From contig CAVEQS010000005.1 of assembly GCA_963618015.1 (NCBI GenBank), forward strand, positions 25,944 through 89,943: 64,000 nucleotides of DNA, read 5' to 3'. Position numbers and translations under genes: made by a program. The DNA is from Apopatocola sp963618015. GTDB taxonomy: Bacteria; Bacillota; Clostridia; Oscillospirales; Oscillospiraceae. The notes under the pieces are model-generated. The model saw nothing but the letters and a program-made list of their open reading frames with translations. It searched no databases and was not told the DNA's origin. Shown one piece after another: positions 59,740-64,000 of this stretch (positions within the stretch are counted from its first letter, which is position 1; each line of letters begins with the position of its first letter).

Positions 59740-61560
59740 ATGAAATTACGAAAGAAACAGCCGCAGCCGGAGACCGTTTCCGGCTACGATTATTCCGACC
59801 GGGAGGCCCGCGAGCGGACGGTATACGCGCTTTTCCAGCGCGCCAAGAACGCCCGCACCGCGGTGGAGATCGAGTGGGAGAAGTGCAACGACTATTATAA
59901 CGGCATCCATGACGTGACGCGCTCCCTGACCGAGTTCTGCCGCGAGAACGATATCCCATGGCTCCCGGCAAGCATTCCCGATCCGTATATCCTCGTCGAG
60001 AGCCAGATCGAGCCGACCGTACCGCAGCCGGAATTCCGTGGGCGCGACGACGATCTCGACAGCGCCATGGCCAAGCGGCGCGAATTTGCCGTGCGGTACA
60101 TCGCCGAGAACAACCGCCTCTCCGACATGAATACCCGCAACGAGCGCCGTCTTTTGAAGCTCGGTGACGCCTTCTGGAAGGCGTACTGGGACGAGGACAT
60201 GCGCTGCGGCGAGGCGCAGGGCGACATTCGCGTGAGCGATATCCCCGTGGAGGCAATATTTCCCGACCCCGCGGTGCGCGGCGGCAGCATACAGGACGGT
60301 CAGTATCTCGACTATGTCTACCGCATCCACAAGGTGCGTTTTGCGCAGGTGTTCCGCGCCGATCTCGAAGAGCTCGGCATCACGGCGGAGGAAGCGCTCG
60401 GCGAGGATTATGTGCCGCGTACCGAAATTTTTGACATGACGAGCGCGCTTTGCGACACGGACGACACCGTGCAGGTGCTCGAGCACTGGTTTCGCCAGCC
60501 GGTCGAAACGACCATGGACGGCGAGACGATCCCCGCCGGGGCGGTGGCGTGTTCCGTCCAGGCGGGCGGCCACGAGCTGCGGTATATCCCCAATTACTGG
60601 CGGCGCACAGGCGCGCAGAACACGCTTTTTCCGTTCGTGCATTACTGGCGCATTCAAAACGAAAACCAATTCTGGAACAAAAGCGAGCTCACGCCGGTGC
60701 TCGATCTCGTGGATGCGGCCGACCGCAAGCTTGCCGCGGCGCTTTTGAACGACAGCTTCCTATCGAACGACATTCTGCTCGTGGAGGACGGCGCTCTCGC
60801 TGACGGCGAGGAGCTCACGAACGAGCCGGGCGCGATCGTGCATCTCAAGCAGGGGCGCATGGGTGCGGTGCAGCGCCTCGGCGGATTGCAGTCGGTCGGC
60901 AAGGCGGCCATGGATATCACCTGGTTCAAGGAGCAGATTGAGCGCGCCAGCCGCAGCTATGATATCGGCACCGGCAAGGAGACGGCGCGGGTCACGACCG
61001 CCTCGGGGCTTTCGATGCTCCGCGCCGACGGGCGCGAGCAGTCGGACATCAAGCGCGCCGACCGCAACGCCGGGTTTGAGCGGCTCTATGAGCTGCTCGA
61101 CTGGCTCTCGCTGGAATTTTTCGACGATGATCGAATGCTCTATCTCGGCGCGCCGGAGGGGAAGCAGGCGCCGGGGCAGCGCATGGTCTACAACAGTGCC
61201 GACTTTGCCCGCACGATGCCGGAGGTGCGCTCGCTCACGGGCGAGGTGGTGCGGCCGCTTCGGGAGTTTTTCCCGCGGGTGGATATCACCGTGCAGGCCG
61301 CCGACGGTGCGCGGCGCGACCGGCAGACGACGCTGCAGGCGCTCGACAGCCTGACGCGCGCGAACATCACGGCGGAAAACTGGCGCATCTTCGCTGCCGA
61401 GCTCGAAATTCTCGACATTCCCGACCGGCAGGAGATCATCGGCGAGTGGGAGAAGAGATTTGAGCCTTCTGCAGAGAATACAATCCCTCAGTCGCCTCCG
61501 GCGACAACTCCCTTTACACAAGGGAGCCTTGAGAGCGGGGAGGCGGTGACGCTCGCATGA
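59740..61560 (+). CDS. Phage portal protein
   Basis: A 606-residue portal-like protein. The opening DREARERTVYALFQRAKNARTAVEIEWEKCNDYYNG, then IEPTVPQPEFRGR, ENQFWNKSELTPVLDLVDAADRKLAAALLNDSFLSND and TASGLSMLRADGREQSDIKRADR are typical of podovirus-like portals. It would form the dodecameric DNA channel. It lies after the endolysin, away from the capsid gene. The last 25 or so residues (NTIPQSPPATTPFTQGSLES) are encoded by a dispersed palindromic repeat (61484-61528). Confidence 0.75.
   Translation: MKLRKKQPQPETVSGYDYSDREARERTVYALFQRAKNARTAVEIEWEKCNDYYNGIHDVTRSLTEFCRENDIPWLPASIPDPYILVESQIEPTVPQPEFRGRDDDLDSAMAKRREFAVRYIAENNRLSDMNTRNERRLLKLGDAFWKAYWDEDMRCGEAQGDIRVSDIPVEAIFPDPAVRGGSIQDGQYLDYVYRIHKVRFAQVFRADLEELGITAEEALGEDYVPRTEIFDMTSALCDTDDTVQVLEHWFRQPVETTMDGETIPAGAVACSVQAGGHELRYIPNYWRRTGAQNTLFPFVHYWRIQNENQFWNKSELTPVLDLVDAADRKLAAALLNDSFLSNDILLVEDGALADGEELTNEPGAIVHLKQGRMGAVQRLGGLQSVGKAAMDITWFKEQIERASRSYDIGTGKETARVTTASGLSMLRADGREQSDIKRADRNAGFERLYELLDWLSLEFFDDDRMLYLGAPEGKQAPGQRMVYNSADFARTMPEVRSLTGEVVRPLREFFPRVDITVQAADGARRDRQTTLQALDSLTRANITAENWRIFAAELEILDIPDRQEIIGEWEKRFEPSAENTIPQSPPATTPFTQGSLESGEAVTLA
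61484..61528 (+). repeat. Palindromic repeat copy 4, inside the portal coding end
   Basis: CCCTCAGTCGCCTCCGGCGAC then AACTCCCTTTACACAAGGGAGCC, the same two-hairpin module as the intergenic copies. It adds a Pro/Thr/Ser-rich tail to the portal protein while keeping the frame open. Confidence 0.75.
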
Positions 61561-61661
61561 AGTGCCCGTACTGCGGCATTGAAATGCTGCGAAAAACCGC
61601 GGCGCAATGGGTGTGCCGCAACCCGAAATGCATCAAATACGATAAGGAGAAGAAAATATGA
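61557..61661 (+). CDS. Small zinc-ribbon phage protein
   Basis: A 34-residue ORF with MKCPYCGIEML and VCRNPKCIKYDK, giving a CxxC...CxxxxC zinc-ribbon pattern. It overlaps the portal stop (ATGA) and the next gene start (ATGA), a translational-coupling signature. It is too short for most gene finders. The role is unknown. Confidence 0.65.
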   Translation: MKCPYCGIEMLRKTAAQWVCRNPKCIKYDKEKKI

Positions 61662-62623
61662 AGATCAAACGTATTGACGATCTGAAGCCGAAGACCGTTT
61701 CCGACACGCTCCCGGACGGATCGCGTAAAAAGAAGAAAAACGAGAGCGCGGCAGCATGGAACGGCACTGGCGCCGCGGAGAGCGCTGCGAGCGGCGGCGG
61801 GAACGGTTCGGCGAGTGCCGGAACGGCGTGGAACGGCCCAACCTACAGCGAGATCATGCAGAAATACTACGCCGGGCAGTATGCCGATGCACTCGCCGGG
61901 AACAAGCGCACGGCCGAGGCCGAGGCGGATGCCGCCGAGCGCGACGCGCAGGAGGCGCTGGATCGCATCCGCGGCGGCTATAAGAGCACCGACCGCCAGC
62001 TCTACCGCGAGTATATGGAGAACACCCGCACGCTGCCGCAGCGCCTTGCCGCGCAGGGCATCACCGGGGGGCTCACGGAATCGTCGCAGGTGTGTCTCGC
62101 CAACTCCTACGGCGAAGGGCTTGCCGAAAACGAGAGGGCCCGTCTTGCCGAGGAAGCGCAGACCTACTCTGCGCGCGACGCGCGTCTTGCCGCGGCAAAG
62201 GCCGAGCAGGAGCGCGCCGATGCCGCGGCAAAAAAGGCGCATGGTGAGAGTCTCGCCAAGCTCTGGCAGGAGGTGGAAAAGCAGCGCCGCGAGGATGCCG
62301 CCAAGGCCGCCGCGCTGCTCGCTGCGGCGGGCGACTATTCCGGCTATGTCGGAATGGGGCTCACGCAGGAGCAGGCGGACTATCTCGCAGAGATCTGGAT
62401 GGGACGAAACAGCAAGGTGGCGTCGGTGCGCCGCGCATGGAACGGCGGCAGCGCCTCCGGCTCTTCCGGCTCGCGCCTGGCCGACACGCTTTCCGAATCG
62501 CTTCTTCTCAATGCCGAACGCGGCACGGACGCCGCCGTGGAGTATATCGCCTCGCGTCTCGCTTCCGGCGATATCCAGAGCGACGAGGCGGAGGAGATCT
62601 GGAAGCTGCTCCGCGGCGCATGA
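61658..62623 (+). CDS. Virion-associated Ala/Glu-rich protein
   Basis: A 321-residue protein. After a Lys-rich and Gly/Ser-rich N-terminus (to about 65), residues 65-220 are a long coiled coil (AGNKRTAEAEADAAERDAQEALDRI, EQERADAAAKKAHGESLAKLWQEVEKQRRED). A typical phage motif YREYMENTRTLPQRLAAQGITGGLTESS lies near 125. Similar proteins follow portal genes in gut phages and are thought to be internal head or tail components. It is the last gene of the island. Confidence 0.65.
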   Translation: MKIKRIDDLKPKTVSDTLPDGSRKKKKNESAAAWNGTGAAESAASGGGNGSASAGTAWNGPTYSEIMQKYYAGQYADALAGNKRTAEAEADAAERDAQEALDRIRGGYKSTDRQLYREYMENTRTLPQRLAAQGITGGLTESSQVCLANSYGEGLAENERARLAEEAQTYSARDARLAAAKAEQERADAAAKKAHGESLAKLWQEVEKQRREDAAKAAALLAAAGDYSGYVGMGLTQEQADYLAEIWMGRNSKVASVRRAWNGGSASGSSGSRLADTLSESLLLNAERGTDAAVEYIASRLASGDIQSDEAEEIWKLLRGA

Positions 62624-62652
62624 GGGAGAATATTTAATTTTTAAATTATTCC

Positions 62653-62681
62653 TTGACAGAAGAGGATGATTGCGCTAATAT
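62653..62681 (+). promoter_or_regulatory. Strong sigma-A promoter of the putative small RNA
   Basis: A consensus TTGACA (62653-62658), a 17-base spacer and TAATAT (62676-62681), about 30 bases after the last virion gene. Confidence 0.8.
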
Positions 62682-62687
62682 CATAAT

Positions 62688-62818
62688 GGCGGGGAAGTTG
62701 GGCTTTCAATAATTACCACCATCTCCGACCTTCGTCTGCCCAGCACAGCAGCGCGGAGGGCCAATACTTTTCTCCTCGGAGGATCGACCCCAACAGGGCG
62801 GGGGCGATCCTCCTTTCT
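62688..62818 (+). ncRNA. Putative small RNA with own promoter and terminator
   Basis: Transcription from 62653-62681 would give about 130 nt ending at a hairpin GGAGGATCG/CGATCCTCC (62778-62786 and 62805-62813) with TTTCT. An upstream stem GTTGGGC/GCCCAGC closes a C-rich loop. No ORF fits. No known RNA family was recognised. Confidence 0.5.
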
Positions 62819-62830
62819 GTTGAAAAACTT

Positions 62831-62991
62831 CAAACAAACCCCACTCCGTTGAGGGGTTTGTTTGAGAGAGATGCGGCCCGCCGCAGCGCACTCGCTCCGA
62901 GAGCACGTTTGCGGGCCGAGAAGTATTTTTGCCGACGCACATGTCGCCGGCAAAAATGTTTGGAACCTTGTTTGCTCCTGCGGGAGCAAAC
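62831..62991. other. Run of four hairpins in the bipA upstream region
   Basis: Hairpins at 62831-62864 (12 bp), 62874-62918 (8 bp), 62926-62956 (9 bp) and 62970-62991 (9 bp). No coding sequence is supported between 62624 and 63126. They could be part of a longer structured RNA, stacked repeats or old terminators. Confidence 0.5.
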
Positions 62992-63076
62992 TCTGGCGAG
63001 GCCTTTTTTCGACGGCAGCCGTTGGAAAACAATGAAAAAATAAGGAAAATCTCTTTTCATACGGGACAGACTGTGG

Positions 63077-63082
63077 TATAAT
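63077..63082 (+). promoter_or_regulatory. -10 box of the bipA promoter
   Basis: A perfect TATAAT preceded by TGTGG; the matching -35 (TTTTCA, 17 bases upstream) is weak. It lies 45 bases before bipA. Confidence 0.55.
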
Positions 63083-63126
63083 ACCGCGCTGGATTTGAAT
63101 CGGATTTACATTTGGAGATGGATATT

Positions 63127-64000
<874 letters not shown>

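Noticed and set aside
45570..62700. Attachment-site direct repeats at the borders of the virion island
   Set aside because: No convincing repeat was found by eye between the hmd terminator region and the region after 62623, and no tRNA lies at either edge.

Overview
The window comes from a high-GC, spore-forming, anaerobic member of the Clostridia, most likely an Oscillospiraceae-type gut bacterium. The evidence is Firmicutes-type rpsB-tsf, a sporulation sigma-G gene followed by ylmC, radical-SAM and cobalamin enzymes, and a full anaerobic fermentation pathway. No rRNA, tRNA or CRISPR array was seen.

Layout. 1-3.6 kb: housekeeping genes (DUF2804, YfbR-like nucleotidase, DUF896, oligoendopeptidase F). 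3.9-9.2 kb, minus strand: a vanG-like peptidoglycan-remodelling cluster (vanR, vanS, vanW, VanG-type ligase, a serine-acetyltransferase-like gene, and an Alr/VanT-type racemase with Asn where alanine racemases have Tyr). 9.6-12.1 kb: small regulator and membrane genes, including a zinc-ribbon/DUF6273 protein. 12.2-16.9 kb, minus: tsf, rpsB, ylmC, sigG (RBS inside a hairpin) and a secreted M15 peptidase. 17-25.8 kb: CCA-adding enzyme, metallo-hydrolase, LysO-like exporter, XdhC, KamA-family radical SAM enzyme, methyltransferase, glutamate dehydrogenase and MocA-like nucleotidyltransferase.

26.0-45.6 kb, plus: a complete nicotinate fermentation cluster. Nicotinate is hydroxylated by the Mo enzyme NdhFSLM and reduced by Hnr. 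Enamidase opens the ring and releases ammonia, Hgd reduces 2-formylglutarate, and Hmd dehydrates the product to 2-methyleneglutarate. The B12 mutase Mgm, isomerase Mii, DmdAB and Dml then give propionate and pyruvate. Four extra genes fit as accessories: an ApbE-like UPF0280 protein (candidate flavin transferase for Hnr), a PTS-EIIC-like permease (candidate nicotinate carrier), a DUF1185 protein and a MutL-type mutase reactivase. XdhC and MocA upstream probably serve NdhFSLM, and glutamate dehydrogenase could assimilate the ammonia.

45.6-62.6 kb, plus: a podovirus-like virion island with scaffold, decoration, capsid, holin, adaptor, nozzle, fibre, endolysin and portal genes. It has no terminase, integrase, replication or repressor gene in the window. 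It opens with a 970-residue protein ending in a DNA/RNA non-specific endonuclease toxin domain. That gene is followed by a DUF600-type immunity gene and three paralogous small genes, each with its own near-identical terminator and promoter. The toxin operon and the virion operon are preceded by an ungapped, roughly 155-bp duplicated regulatory block carrying three CACGNNNCGTG-type palindromes each. The window ends with a strong promoter and a putative small RNA, a run of hairpins, and the start of typA/bipA.

Dispersed two-hairpin palindromic repeats occur at 3.7, 9.3-9.5, 53.8-54.0 and 61.5 kb; the last forms the 3' coding end of the portal gene.
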